64,000 nt of DNA. Source: J038 sp034437535 (GTDB lineage Bacteria > Chloroflexota > Anaerolineae > Aggregatilineales > Phototrophicaceae). Position numbers and translations under genes: made by a program. Each line of letters starts with the position of its first letter. Positions within the stretch are counted from its first letter, which is position 1. Below are positions 53,547 through 62,160 of this stretch, one piece after another. The stretch is taken from the NCBI GenBank assembly GCA_034437535.1, contig DAOTTZ010000077.1:1-64000 (forward strand). Direction: 5' to 3'. The notes beneath the pieces are model-generated. The model made no database searches. It saw nothing but the letters and a program-made list of their open reading frames with translations, and had not been told where the DNA came from.

Positions 53547-53622
53547 GTGCTTACCGTCCTTTTTCCGATGGTTTGGATTGATTGGTAGCGCGTCGAGTGT
53601 ACCCTATGACCGGGAAGCGGTC

Positions 53623-53628
53623 TATAAT
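53623..53628 (+). promoter_or_regulatory. Candidate -10 box for the helicase-like ATPase
   Basis: A perfect TATAAT lies 33 bases before the start; no good -35 is visible. Confidence 0.3.
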
Positions 53629-53660
53629 GGACGTGCGAGCCACAACAGACAGGAAATCGG

Positions 53661-55775
53661 ATGGAACCCTACCAACAGGCGATCAGCCACGCCCCGCCCG
53701 GCGGCATCACATTTTTACGTGGGCCAGCCGGCACCGGCAAGACCTATACCGCCGTCGAGCGATTGCGCTATCTGCTCCATGAGGTGATGGTACCCCCGGC
53801 GCAGATCTTGCTCATGTTGCCCCAGCGCACGCTGAGTGCGCCCTATGACGCGGTGCTGAGCGATCCAGCCGTTAACGGTGTCATCGACGGGTTGACGGTA
53901 GGCGGTATCGCCCGCCGGGCGGTTGATCTGTTCTGGCCGCTGGTCGCGGAGTCCTTCGGCTTTGCCCAACCAGACCGCCGCCCGACCTTCCTGACGTTGG
54001 AGACCGCGCAGTATTTCATGGCGCGGGTGGTCGGCCCGGAAATTGACCGCAATGGATACTTTGACACCATCACCATCGAACGAAGCCGGCTCTATAGCCA
54101 GATTATCGACAACCTGAACAAAGCCGCCGTAATCCCCGGCTTTCAATACACCGATATTGCCGACCGCTTGAAATCGGCCTGGGTGGGGGAGAGCGACCAA
54201 CTTCGTATGTATGACGACGTGCAGACCTGCGCCTCGTTGTTCCGGGCCTACTGCTTACAACACAATCTGCTTGATTTTTCATTGCAAATCGAGTTGTTCA
54301 CTGATGCGCTGTGGCCGCTGGAACCGGTCAAGGCGTGGGTGTTCGGTCAAGCCCAGTATGTCATCGCGGATAACCTGGAAGAAGATACCCCGGTCGCACA
54401 CAACATCCTGCGCGAGATCCTCCAGCAGGCGCAAGATGGGTTACTCGTATTCGATGAAGACGCCGGGTATCGCCGGTTTTTAGGGGCCGATGACGATCAT
54501 GCGCTGGCGACCTTGACTCCGCTTTGCGACCGGGTGGAACGCTTCACACAGACCTTTGTCACCACCCCGCCCTTGATCCACTTCGCTGAGGAGATCGCGC
54601 TCAGCCTGGGGCTTCCGCTGGCAAGCAGAACCGACGCCGACCCGGCCACAGCCTTTGCATATGAGGATTATCGCTATCACCCGCAGATGCTGGACGGCGT
54701 TACCGAAAGAGTCACCGACTTGATCGAAGGGCAGGGGGTGCCGCCGCAAGAGATCGTCATCATCGCGCCGTATATGTCGGATGCGTTGCGCTTCAGCCTG
54801 ATGAACCGGCTAGAAGCCCGGCAGGTGCCGGTCCGCTCGCATCGACCGTCGCGCAGTTTACGTCAGGAGCCATCCGCCCAGGCGATGCTCAATCTGGCCG
54901 CGATTGCTCATCCTGATTGGGGCTTGCTCCCCGCGCCGTTTGACATCGCCTACACTCTGATGGAATCCATTGCCGAGATCGACCTGGTACGGGCGCAATT
55001 GTTGGCCCGTTATGCCTATCATCAGGATGAGCAACGCCCGCACCTGCGCCCGTTCGACCAACTCAACCCGACCGTCAAAGACCGGGTGACCTTTGCCTTC
55101 GGCCAGCGGTATGACCGTCTGCAACAATGGCTTGAGTCTTACCGGGCGGGCGAGCCGTTATCGCTCGATCATTTCCTCAGTAAGTTGTTCGGTGAGGTCT
55201 TGTCTCAACCGGGGCTTGGCTTTCACCAGCAGGCCGAAGACCCCGACCGCGACCCGGCGACCGTGGCCGCCAACCTGATTGAATCAGCGGCGAAATTCCG
55301 CTGGATGTTGGAATCCAGCGGGACGGACGATGGCTCATCAGCGCAGGAATACGTGGAGATGGTCGGGCGCGGCGTGATCGCCGATCAATATCTGGCAAGC
55401 TGGCGCACCCAGGCCGATGACGCGGTTCTGGTCGCGTCGGCCTATACTTACCTGCTGAGTAACCGCCCGGTGGGCTATCAGTTCTGGCTCAATGTCGGCG
55501 GCACTGGCTGGTCAGAGCGATTGTACCAACCGTTGACCAATCCCTACGTGTTGCGGTTGGATTGGCCCACCGGCCAGACCTGGACCGATGCCGATGAGAT
55601 CCAGGCCACTCGCGAGACCCTGTATCGCCTGGTGAGTGGCCTGGTGCGCCGCTGTCGAGCGCAGATCTTCCTGGGCTTTAGCGAATTAGGCGAGCAGGGC
55701 TACCAACAGCGCGGGCAATTGCTCCAGGCTATCCAGGCGATGCTCCGCCGACAGCAACAATCCGACCGCGCATAA
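53661..55775 (+). CDS. UvrD-like superfamily 1 ATPase with degenerate helicase motifs
   Basis: A 704-residue protein resembling UvrD/Rep-like helicases. Walker A is GPAGTGKT (21-28) and the Q-like motif is at the N-terminus. The motif II region reads YVIADNLEED, not the usual VDEAQD, so strand separation by the standard mechanism is doubtful. The C-terminal region has TRETLYRLVSGLVRRCR and FLGFSELGEQGY, as in UvrD C-domains. No nuclease domain is seen. Could be a repair ATPase or remnant of an AddB-like protein. Function uncertain. Confidence 0.7.
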   Translation: MEPYQQAISHAPPGGITFLRGPAGTGKTYTAVERLRYLLHEVMVPPAQILLMLPQRTLSAPYDAVLSDPAVNGVIDGLTVGGIARRAVDLFWPLVAESFGFAQPDRRPTFLTLETAQYFMARVVGPEIDRNGYFDTITIERSRLYSQIIDNLNKAAVIPGFQYTDIADRLKSAWVGESDQLRMYDDVQTCASLFRAYCLQHNLLDFSLQIELFTDALWPLEPVKAWVFGQAQYVIADNLEEDTPVAHNILREILQQAQDGLLVFDEDAGYRRFLGADDDHALATLTPLCDRVERFTQTFVTTPPLIHFAEEIALSLGLPLASRTDADPATAFAYEDYRYHPQMLDGVTERVTDLIEGQGVPPQEIVIIAPYMSDALRFSLMNRLEARQVPVRSHRPSRSLRQEPSAQAMLNLAAIAHPDWGLLPAPFDIAYTLMESIAEIDLVRAQLLARYAYHQDEQRPHLRPFDQLNPTVKDRVTFAFGQRYDRLQQWLESYRAGEPLSLDHFLSKLFGEVLSQPGLGFHQQAEDPDRDPATVAANLIESAAKFRWMLESSGTDDGSSAQEYVEMVGRGVIADQYLASWRTQADDAVLVASAYTYLLSNRPVGYQFWLNVGGTGWSERLYQPLTNPYVLRLDWPTGQTWTDADEIQATRETLYRLVSGLVRRCRAQIFLGFSELGEQGYQQRGQLLQAIQAMLRRQQQSDRA

Positions 55776-55822
55776 TTATCATGTAGACTACCAACCTTAA
55801 ACCAAAGCAGAATGGACAAACA

Positions 55823-57388
55823 ATGACACAAGCCAGGGACGACTCGCAGGGCTTATGGGTGCTGGTGGCGACGATTTCCGCCGCTAGCATGGCTTTCATC
55901 GCGCAGGCCGCCTTAAACGTGGCCCTGCCAGATATTCAAGAAGACCTGGGCGCGGAAGGAGCCGACCTGTTATGGATTGTGAACGCCTTCCAGTTGTTCC
56001 TGGGGGCGTTGATTTTGGTCGGCGGGTCACTGGGCGATCTCTACGGGCGCAAGCGCATCTACATGATCGGCATCGTGTTGTTTACCGCCGCGTCGATCCT
56101 CTGCGGGCTGGCCCCGACGACCGAGACACTGATCGCGGCGCGGGCCTTGCAGGGGTTGGGCGGCGCGTTGATGATCCCCGGTAGTCTGGCGATCATCTCG
56201 GCCTTCTTCGACGACGGCGAACGCGGGCAGGCCATCGGCACCTGGGCCGCGTTCACCACCATGACCTCGGTCGCCGGGCCGGTGTTGGGTGGCTTCCTGG
56301 CGGAAAACGGGCTGTGGCGCGTGATCTTCTTCATCAATGTGCCGCTGGCCTTGCTGGCCCTGGTCGTGCTGGCGACCCGTGTGCCGGAAAGCCGCGACGA
56401 AGACGCCAAAGACCTGGATGTCATCGGCGCGGTGATTATCACGTTGAGTCTGGCTGGAATCGTGTTCGGTGCGACCGAGATCGGACGCGCCGGTCCCGAC
56501 GAGATCGGCAATCCGTTGTATCTCGGCCCGTTGCTCGGTGGCATCCTCGGTGTGCTGGCCTTCTTTTATTATGAAGGGCATAGCAGTCACCCGATGGTCA
56601 ACTTGAAATTGTTCAAGTCCCGCACGTTCACCGGCGCGAACTTGCTCACGCTGTTTTTGTATGGTGCGCTCGGTGGGGCTTTGTTCTTCCTGCCGTTGAA
56701 TCTGGTGCAGGTGCAGGGCTACTCTGCGACATTGGCCGGCCTGGCGAATCTGCCGTTCAGCATTTTGTTGATCGCGATGTCGCGCTGGGCCGGTGGCCTG
56801 GTAGATCGCATCGGCCCGCGCCCGCCGTTGATCTACGGCCCGCTGATCGTCGGTGCTGGTTTCCTGGCGTTGGCTCTGCCCGGCATCACCGCTGGCCCGT
56901 CGGATTACTGGACCACGTTCTTCCCCGGTAGCGTGTTGTTCGGCTTCGGCATGGGCATCGTCGTTTCCCCGCTGACGACCTCTGTAATGGGATCGGTACC
57001 GCAACGCAATTCCGGCATCGCCTCCGGCATCAACAACACCATGTCACGGGCGGCGGGGGTGTTGGCCGTCGCCATCCTGGGCGGGATCGCGCTGTTGTTC
57101 TTTTCCGGTTTGGTAGCAGATCAAACCGATGGGTATAGCCTGAACGCGCAGGAAGAAGCCGTGTTAGAAACACAAATCGGTGAATTGGCGAATGCCTCCG
57201 CGTCGATTGAGGTGTTTTTCGCCCGCTCGGTATTTCTCCAGCAAGAGATTGACCGGGCGTTCGTAGCGACCTTCCGCCTGATGATGATTATCGCCGCCGG
57301 GATGTGCTTTCTCAGTTCCGCGTTGGCGGCGGTCTTCGTGCAAAAACGGCTGGAACCACCGGAGGAACTCAAGGCTGACCCGGCATGA
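55823..57388 (+). CDS. DHA2-type MFS drug exporter
   Basis: A 521-residue integral membrane protein with about 14 helices. The N-terminus carries FIAQAALNVALPDIQEDL, the A-motif GGSLGDLYGRKRIYM and motif C-like SVAGPVLGGFLAENG, which place it in the EmrB/QacA group of proton-driven multidrug exporters. A periplasmic loop precedes the last helix. No regulator gene is adjacent. It probably expels hydrophobic compounds. Confidence 0.9.
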   Translation: MTQARDDSQGLWVLVATISAASMAFIAQAALNVALPDIQEDLGAEGADLLWIVNAFQLFLGALILVGGSLGDLYGRKRIYMIGIVLFTAASILCGLAPTTETLIAARALQGLGGALMIPGSLAIISAFFDDGERGQAIGTWAAFTTMTSVAGPVLGGFLAENGLWRVIFFINVPLALLALVVLATRVPESRDEDAKDLDVIGAVIITLSLAGIVFGATEIGRAGPDEIGNPLYLGPLLGGILGVLAFFYYEGHSSHPMVNLKLFKSRTFTGANLLTLFLYGALGGALFFLPLNLVQVQGYSATLAGLANLPFSILLIAMSRWAGGLVDRIGPRPPLIYGPLIVGAGFLALALPGITAGPSDYWTTFFPGSVLFGFGMGIVVSPLTTSVMGSVPQRNSGIASGINNTMSRAAGVLAVAILGGIALLFFSGLVADQTDGYSLNAQEEAVLETQIGELANASASIEVFFARSVFLQQEIDRAFVATFRLMMIIAAGMCFLSSALAAVFVQKRLEPPEELKADPA

Positions 57389-57427
57389 GCTTCAGGGCAA
57401 TCGCCGCTTCAAAATTTGGTTTGCACC

Positions 57428-57479
57428 TGAACGGTTCACAAGTAGCGTCGATGTAGGGGCGGAACCAACGTGTCCGCCC
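57428..57479. repeat. Palindrome and dispersed hairpin repeat
   Basis: TGAACGGTTCA (57428-57438) is an 11-bp palindrome. GGGCGGA (57457-57463) pairs with TCCGCCC (57473-57479) around ACCAACGTG, a composition resembling short dispersed hairpin repeats of Chloroflexota genomes. No T-run follows, so it is not a clear terminator. Confidence 0.4.
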
Positions 57480-57520
57480 AAAAACACTACATTGTAGATG
57501 CAACCGTGCATTCCATGCGG

Positions 57521-57526
57521 TATAAT
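57521..57526 (+). promoter_or_regulatory. Candidate -10 box of the hydratase gene
   Basis: A perfect TATAAT lies 36 bases before the start, with TTAGGAG as ribosome site. No convincing -35 is found. Confidence 0.35.
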
Positions 57527-57561
57527 GACGCGCAAAATTCATTGAATTAGGAGCTTTACTC

Positions 57562-58443
57562 ATGGTTGTGTCTCTCGATCAAGTCAATGCGATGGTCGGC
57601 AAACCACAGGTGACGTTCACCTACAGCTACACCACCCGCGATGTCGCCCTGTACGCGCTCGGTGTCGGCGCACCAGCAGATCCACTCGATCAAGACGAAC
57701 TGCGCTTCGTCTACGAACGCAGTCAGGAAGGCTTCCGCGTCCTGCCGTCTTTCGCTGTCATCTACACCTCACAGACCATCCACGATATTATCTCCGGTCG
57801 CCTGGGCGACATCGAGTTCAACCCGATGATGCTGGTACACGGCGAACAATCGCTGGAACTCAAGAAACCACTCCCGCCAGAAGGGACCGTCACCTGCCAT
57901 CCGGTCATCAGCAACATCTACGACAAAGGCAGTGGGATGCTGGTCGTCAACGACATCATCGCCAAGGATGAAGACGGCGATGATCTGGCCGTCCTGCGCT
58001 CGTCGATGTTCATAAGAGGTATGGGCGGCTTCGGGGGAGAGCGGGGCAGTTCAGAAAAGACCAACATCCCGCCGGAGCGTGAACCGGATGCCGTCATGGA
58101 AGAACAAACCAGCGAAAACCAGGCGTTGATCTACCGCCTTTCGGGTGATATTAATCCTCTACACGCAGACCCGGCGATGGCCGCGATTGGCAACTTCGAG
58201 CGGCCCATTCTGCACGGGTTATGTACCTTTGGCTTCGCCACCCGCGCTATCCTCAAGCACTTCTGTGATAACGACCCGGCGAAGTTCCAGAGTATCGCGG
58301 TGCGCTTTAGCAAGCACGTCTTCCCCGGCGAAACACTCCGAACCGAGATGTGGCGCGAAGGCGACCGCGTGATCTTCCAAACGAAAGTAAAAGAACGGGA
58401 TGAAGTCGCGCTGAGTTATGCCGGTGCGACGATCAAGAGCTGA
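57562..58443 (+). CDS. MaoC-type enoyl-CoA hydratase with two hotdog domains
   Basis: A 293-residue protein of the hydratase-2/MaoC type. The N-terminal hotdog (about 15-140) is degenerate; the C-terminal one (about 175-290) has the hydratase-2 motif LSGDINPLHADPAMA with the catalytic Asp/His pair, then ILHGLCTFGFATRAI. The double-hotdog arrangement is that of peroxisomal MFE-2-like hydratases, which hydrate trans-2-enoyl-CoA to the R-3-hydroxy form. The next gene overlaps its stop by one base, but is not a fatty-acid gene. Confidence 0.88.
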   Translation: MVVSLDQVNAMVGKPQVTFTYSYTTRDVALYALGVGAPADPLDQDELRFVYERSQEGFRVLPSFAVIYTSQTIHDIISGRLGDIEFNPMMLVHGEQSLELKKPLPPEGTVTCHPVISNIYDKGSGMLVVNDIIAKDEDGDDLAVLRSSMFIRGMGGFGGERGSSEKTNIPPEREPDAVMEEQTSENQALIYRLSGDINPLHADPAMAAIGNFERPILHGLCTFGFATRAILKHFCDNDPAKFQSIAVRFSKHVFPGETLRTEMWREGDRVIFQTKVKERDEVALSYAGATIKS

Positions 58444-59432
58444 TGACACACCTCCTGATATGGCTCAGTATTCTGCTGACCTTTCAAGCTGTAGATACCG
58501 AAACCCACTGGATCGCCTATTCCGCACAAGATGAAGACGGAGCCGGCTTATATCTGGTGGATCCAAACGATAATGAAAACCAGCGGTCGCTGGCCCGTTG
58601 CGAACAACTATGCGAATATCCCACCTGGTCCGCTGATGGTGAGCGTATCGCTTACATGGATGGCGACGACCTGATCGTCATCACGATAGAAGGGGAGGTC
58701 GTCGCCCAGTTGACGATTGAGCGCGGCACGTACCCCTACAACGTCCGCCCGGATTGGGACGCCGATCTCAACCGGGCGATCTATTCCGCCCGCGTGGATA
58801 CACAAACCGTGTTCTACATCGTGGATATGAACGCCGAGCGCGTGCGTGCCCTGCGTGATCTGCCCGGTAGCTCCGAACAACCACGCTGGATCCCCGGCGG
58901 AGAACGCTTCGTCTACGTCTCAAATCAGCGCATCCTGGTCTACGATCTGAGCGAAAACCAGCTTACCGACCTGACGCCAGAAGGCGACCGGCATGATCTG
59001 CCCGCCTGGGCACCCTCAACCGAGCAACTGGCTTTGCGCGTCCAGGTCGGGGAAAATTACAGCCTGGCGACGATGGAGGCCGACGGCACAGATGGCACGG
59101 TGCAACTCTTCGGCATCGTAGAGCGGGCCGCATGGTCGCCGGATGAACGGTATCTGGCTGTCATCCAGTGGAACGGTCTACGCGGTATGGATTCGTCCTT
59201 GTGGCTGGTGCCCATGCAAACCGACGACGAGCCTCTGCTTCTGGCCCAACCCAATACACGCGGGTTCTCGCCCGTCTGGTCGCCATCCGGCGCACAGATT
59301 GCCTTCGTCGGGCAGGTGGATGATCGCCTGAACCTCTATACCGTTGATCGGGTAGGCAATATCGTTCTGCTGGTCGAGTCGATAGGGGATGTCAACCTGC
59401 GCCAGACGACGCCCCCGGCCTGGCGTCCGTAA
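58443..59432 (+). CDS. Exported TolB-like beta-propeller protein
   Basis: A 329-residue protein with a short signal peptide (about 1-20). Propeller repeats are seen at PTWSADGERIAYMDGD, RWIPGGERFVYVSN, AWSPDERYLAVIQ and VWSPSGAQIAFVG, each spaced by 40-45 residues, as in TolB C-domains. It is coupled to the hydratase by TGATG and ends at a strong terminator. Likely extracytoplasmic; its ligand is unknown. Confidence 0.82.
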   Translation: MTHLLIWLSILLTFQAVDTETHWIAYSAQDEDGAGLYLVDPNDNENQRSLARCEQLCEYPTWSADGERIAYMDGDDLIVITIEGEVVAQLTIERGTYPYNVRPDWDADLNRAIYSARVDTQTVFYIVDMNAERVRALRDLPGSSEQPRWIPGGERFVYVSNQRILVYDLSENQLTDLTPEGDRHDLPAWAPSTEQLALRVQVGENYSLATMEADGTDGTVQLFGIVERAAWSPDERYLAVIQWNGLRGMDSSLWLVPMQTDDEPLLLAQPNTRGFSPVWSPSGAQIAFVGQVDDRLNLYTVDRVGNIVLLVESIGDVNLRQTTPPAWRP

Positions 59433-59468
59433 AAAATCGTTTACAGATTAGAGTGTAAACGGTTTTTT
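59431..59468 (+). terminator. Intrinsic terminator after the propeller gene
   Basis: CGTTTACA (59438-59445) pairs with TGTAAACG (59454-59461), with flanking A-run and T-run (59463-59468) extending the pairing. It begins at the stop codon and can act in both directions. Confidence 0.9.
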
Positions 59469-59540
59469 ACCACATTCCATCTCGGATATACGGTATACTG
59501 ACGTCAAATGACGGATTGAGATTAAAGAGGACGCAAAGCC

Positions 59541-60251
59541 ATGAATACAAGAGAAATTCTCCTGGGTGCTGTTGGATTGGTCGCTGGCGTCATTCTCGGC
59601 GCGATTATCATCGGGGCGACGGCTGGCGGCGAAGGGTTAACAGAAGCCGATGTACGGCAACTGATTTCCGAAGAAAATGCAGAGCTAGAAGACAATATCC
59701 GTGAGGTTGTAGAAGTCGCCGTCGCACAGAATGCTGGGCCAGATCGTGAATTCCAGACGCGGCAATCTGAACTGGTAGACTCCGCCTTCTTCCTGGTCAC
59801 GATGGATCAAACCGCGACCTGGCTGGAAGACAACAACGAAACGCTGGAAGAACTGGAAATTGATGACGGTGTGGCCGAGACCGCACTCGCCGCGCAGGAA
59901 ATTACCAGCAGTGAGGACCTGGAATTGTACTTCGATCAGCAGGTCAACACCGTCGATGGTGTGCTGGCGAACGTCTACAGCGTGATGCGTACCAGCCTGG
60001 GCGATGAGGCCAACATCGAAGTATGCCTCGGCCTCGATCAAGATCCGTACAGCATCGAAGGGCCGATTGTCTACCTCTACTTGCAGGTGCCAGACGAAGC
60101 CACCGAAGAATTCCCCAAAGAATGGGAACTCCTCGACGGCCCGCGTGAAGAGAGCATGTTGTGGTCTGCGGAATGCTACGACCCTGAAACCGCCGAAGAA
60201 GAATCTATCGATGCCGATGATGCTGAAGCCGACGATGAGGAAGATGCATAG
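59541..60251 (+). CDS. Membrane-anchored acidic protein
   Basis: A 236-residue protein with an uncleaved-looking N-terminal helix (about 5-28, rich in Gly/Ile/Ala), then a probable coiled coil (about 33-65, TEADVRQLISEENAELEDN) and an acidic extracytoplasmic domain (about 65-215) ending in a run of Asp/Glu. Unrecognised family. A single pair of Cys (about 162 and 209) could form a disulfide. Flanked by terminators, so it is a single-gene unit. Confidence 0.72.
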   Translation: MNTREILLGAVGLVAGVILGAIIIGATAGGEGLTEADVRQLISEENAELEDNIREVVEVAVAQNAGPDREFQTRQSELVDSAFFLVTMDQTATWLEDNNETLEELEIDDGVAETALAAQEITSSEDLELYFDQQVNTVDGVLANVYSVMRTSLGDEANIEVCLGLDQDPYSIEGPIVYLYLQVPDEATEEFPKEWELLDGPREESMLWSAECYDPETAEEESIDADDAEADDEEDA

Positions 60252-60260
60252 CGCATCACA

Positions 60261-60289
60261 ACGGAGTACCCACCCGGTACTCCGTTTTT
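60261..60289 (+). terminator. Intrinsic terminator
   Basis: A perfect 10-bp stem (60261-60270 with 60276-60285), 5-nt loop, followed by TTTTT (60285-60289), ten bases past the stop of the acidic protein gene. Confidence 0.92.
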
Positions 60290-60398
60290 CACAGGAAATT
60301 CGTTTTTGTAATCGGCCAGTCTGCGTTAAAATGAAATAGGCCATCTGGCCTGGATTGATTATTCGTTTCTTATCCAAGAAGTAAAGGGAAACAGCAAC

Positions 60399-61028
60399 AT
60401 GAAAACACAAATTCGCATTGCTTTTGTATTTGTCCTGATGTTGGCCTTGGCCGCTGTGGCTTTCGCCCAGGATGATGCAGAAGAAGGTGACATGGATATT
60501 GAAATCTCCGCCACATTCGTGCAACAGGCACAAACCGCCACCCTGGCTGAAGATCAACTGACGCTCGAAGTGGTGTCGAATACCTCCGCCATCTTCGAAA
60601 TTGAAGATGACAGCGTCTTCTACCAGTACGATAATTTCGCGTTCATCAGTTCGTTCCAGTATGCTGACCAGGAAAGCGGTGAGTCTACGACTTTTACCGC
60701 CGTGCTGACGACCACTAATTTCGAAATGACACTGGAATTGGCACCGATCACCCCCGAAGAAGCGGATCTTGATGAAGAAAACCGCCTATCCACGGTATCT
60801 TTTGAAATCGTTGAATTTGTCAGCGGCATCGAATATTTCGATGAAGGTGAACTTGTAAACCTGGAAATTGATAAGTTCGATGATTTCTATGGTGACTACG
60901 ACGGTGCCAGCCTGTTTATTTCCGGCGGGGCCGATCTGTTTATAACGCTAGAAACCGGCTATGCTCTGTTCTTGGACGATAATCGTGGTACCCGGACTGT
61001 CTCCTGTGTACCGAATGTTTCCTGCTAG
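60399..61028 (+). CDS. Exported protein, first paralogue with C-terminal TRTVSCVP motif
   Basis: A 209-residue secreted protein with a signal peptide (about 1-24, ending AFAQ). The mature part is acidic and beta-rich, without known domain. The paralogue at 61470-62075 shares the cores S-x-TFVQ, AIFE-x-E, VFYQYD, FTA-x-L and FEMTL and the very end, TRTVSCVPxVSC. The two Cys are in that tail only. The ribosome site is AAAGGGAA. No terminator follows; a structured element does. Function unknown. Confidence 0.72.
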   Translation: MKTQIRIAFVFVLMLALAAVAFAQDDAEEGDMDIEISATFVQQAQTATLAEDQLTLEVVSNTSAIFEIEDDSVFYQYDNFAFISSFQYADQESGESTTFTAVLTTTNFEMTLELAPITPEEADLDEENRLSTVSFEIVEFVSGIEYFDEGELVNLEIDKFDDFYGDYDGASLFISGGADLFITLETGYALFLDDNRGTRTVSCVPNVSC

Positions 61029-61052
61029 AACGACCTGGACAAACAGGAAACC

Positions 61053-61458
61053 ACAAGGTCAACGACCATCCGATTTATCGGGTGGCTTGCGGAAAACCGT
61101 AAGCCCATGTTGACCAGCCCAAGCCACGCCGAAGGGCTATGGCTACGTTATCCCGGTCACGATACCTACGAGTGACGCCACCAGCTCGTAAGTTCTACCG
61201 TCTGTCGTTAAACAGTCCGAGGGTCTAAGACAGTGCGGCAGGCATAACAAGCCAGGATAACACATGAGCGAGGTGGACGTTACCGCCACGATACGGCGAG
61301 TAGGTCAGGGGACACCAGTGGTAACACAAAGTCCCCATCCCTTCGGGGAGAGTTGGCGCGGTAACACACCGCGCACGACCTTTTATCCGATGCACGGTGG
61401 GAGCGACACGCGCCAACCATGCTTTCCTCCACCCGCCAAAGACGGGTGGTTTCCAGCA
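61053..61458 (+). mobile_element. Probable non-autonomous IS200/IS605-like element
   Basis: Between the paralogues lie about 400 bp without a credible gene. A left hairpin (61066-61085: CCATCCGA with TCGGGTGG, one G-T pair) and a right hairpin (61429-61449: CCACCCG with CGGGTGG) share their descending arm, as the subterminal hairpins of IS200/IS605-type elements do. Such elements have no inverted termini and no target duplication; none are seen. The similarity of the two genes' 3' flanks stops near 61052, which marks the left boundary. Ends are not exact; no transposase is encoded. Confidence 0.5.
61087..61382 (+). ncRNA. HEARO/omega-RNA-like structured RNA
   Basis: The inside of the element is strongly structured: TCCCC/GGGGA (61332-61349), GCGCGG/CCGCGC with a TAACACA loop (61356-61374), repeated GTAACAC motifs (61321, 61361) and a GTCTAAGACAG stretch. 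The general look recalls the HEARO RNAs that accompany IscB, some of which stand alone. This is recognised by pattern only and needs a covariance-model search. A short open frame within (61264-61473) is not accepted as a gene. Confidence 0.42.
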
Positions 61459-61469
61459 CGGAGGTTTCG

Positions 61470-62075
61470 ATGAAAATTCAAGCTCGTACCTGCCTGCTTT
61501 TTATCTTGCTGTTTGGACTGACAACAGTCGCGTTTGCACAGGATGACACTCAAGAAGACGACATCGAAGCGGACATTAGTGTAACGTTTGTACAGTCAGG
61601 GGACAGTGTCGAGGTAAGTGGAGAGTTCGATGAATATGAATTGCAGCTACGAGGTGTGCCAGGCGTAACCCCGGCAATCTTTGAGGTTGAGGGTCAAATC
61701 GTTTTTTATCAGTACGACACTCTAGACTTCATTGAAAGTTTAGATTTCGTCAGGGGTGATGTAGACATAAGTTTTACAGCCACACTGATAACGAACGAGT
61801 TTGAAATGACTTTGATCGTGGAACCAGTACGATATGATGTTTCAGTGAGCGATGTCGTCTATGAGATTATCGAAGTCGTTGATGTCTTTGAGTATGAACC
61901 GGGAAAACCGGTCGAGACATTTGGTGAATACTTTGATGAAATACCTGAGGGTGTCACCCTATACTTGACCGGCGACCGTGACTCACTAACAATCCTTGAA
62001 GATGCGATGGCCGTACGCTCAGATAGTTTGCGGGCTACCCGCACCGTCTCCTGCGTGCCGAGAGTCTCCTGCTAG
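61470..62075 (+). CDS. Exported protein, second paralogue with C-terminal TRTVSCVP motif
   Basis: A 201-residue secreted protein, signal peptide about 1-23 (ending AFAQ), paralogous to the gene at 60399. The two diverge in the middle but share the end ATRTVSCVPRVSC almost exactly; no other Cys is in the mature protein. GGAGG lies five bases before the start, at the right edge of the inserted element, so the element may supply its translation signal. The bases after both stop codons are also alike. Unknown function. Confidence 0.72.
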   Translation: MKIQARTCLLFILLFGLTTVAFAQDDTQEDDIEADISVTFVQSGDSVEVSGEFDEYELQLRGVPGVTPAIFEVEGQIVFYQYDTLDFIESLDFVRGDVDISFTATLITNEFEMTLIVEPVRYDVSVSDVVYEIIEVVDVFEYEPGKPVETFGEYFDEIPEGVTLYLTGDRDSLTILEDAMAVRSDSLRATRTVSCVPRVSC

Positions 62076-62104
62076 GACGACCTGCCATAAACACGTAACG
62101 ACTA

Positions 62105-62140
62105 GCGGGAGTGTGTCATCATTGCATACTCCCGCATTTT
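62105..62140 (+). terminator. Intrinsic terminator
   Basis: GCGGGAGT (62105-62112) pairs with ACTCCCGC (62128-62135), extended by three more pairs, and is followed by ATTTTA. It lies 30 bases past the second paralogue. Confidence 0.75.
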
Positions 62141-62160
62141 ATGCGATTAGGGAGAGCAAC

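Noticed and set aside
61264..61473. A 69-codon open frame inside the structured element
   Set aside because: It has no ribosome site, runs through both stem-loops of the right end, and overlaps the start of the second paralogue; composition reflects RNA structure, not protein.
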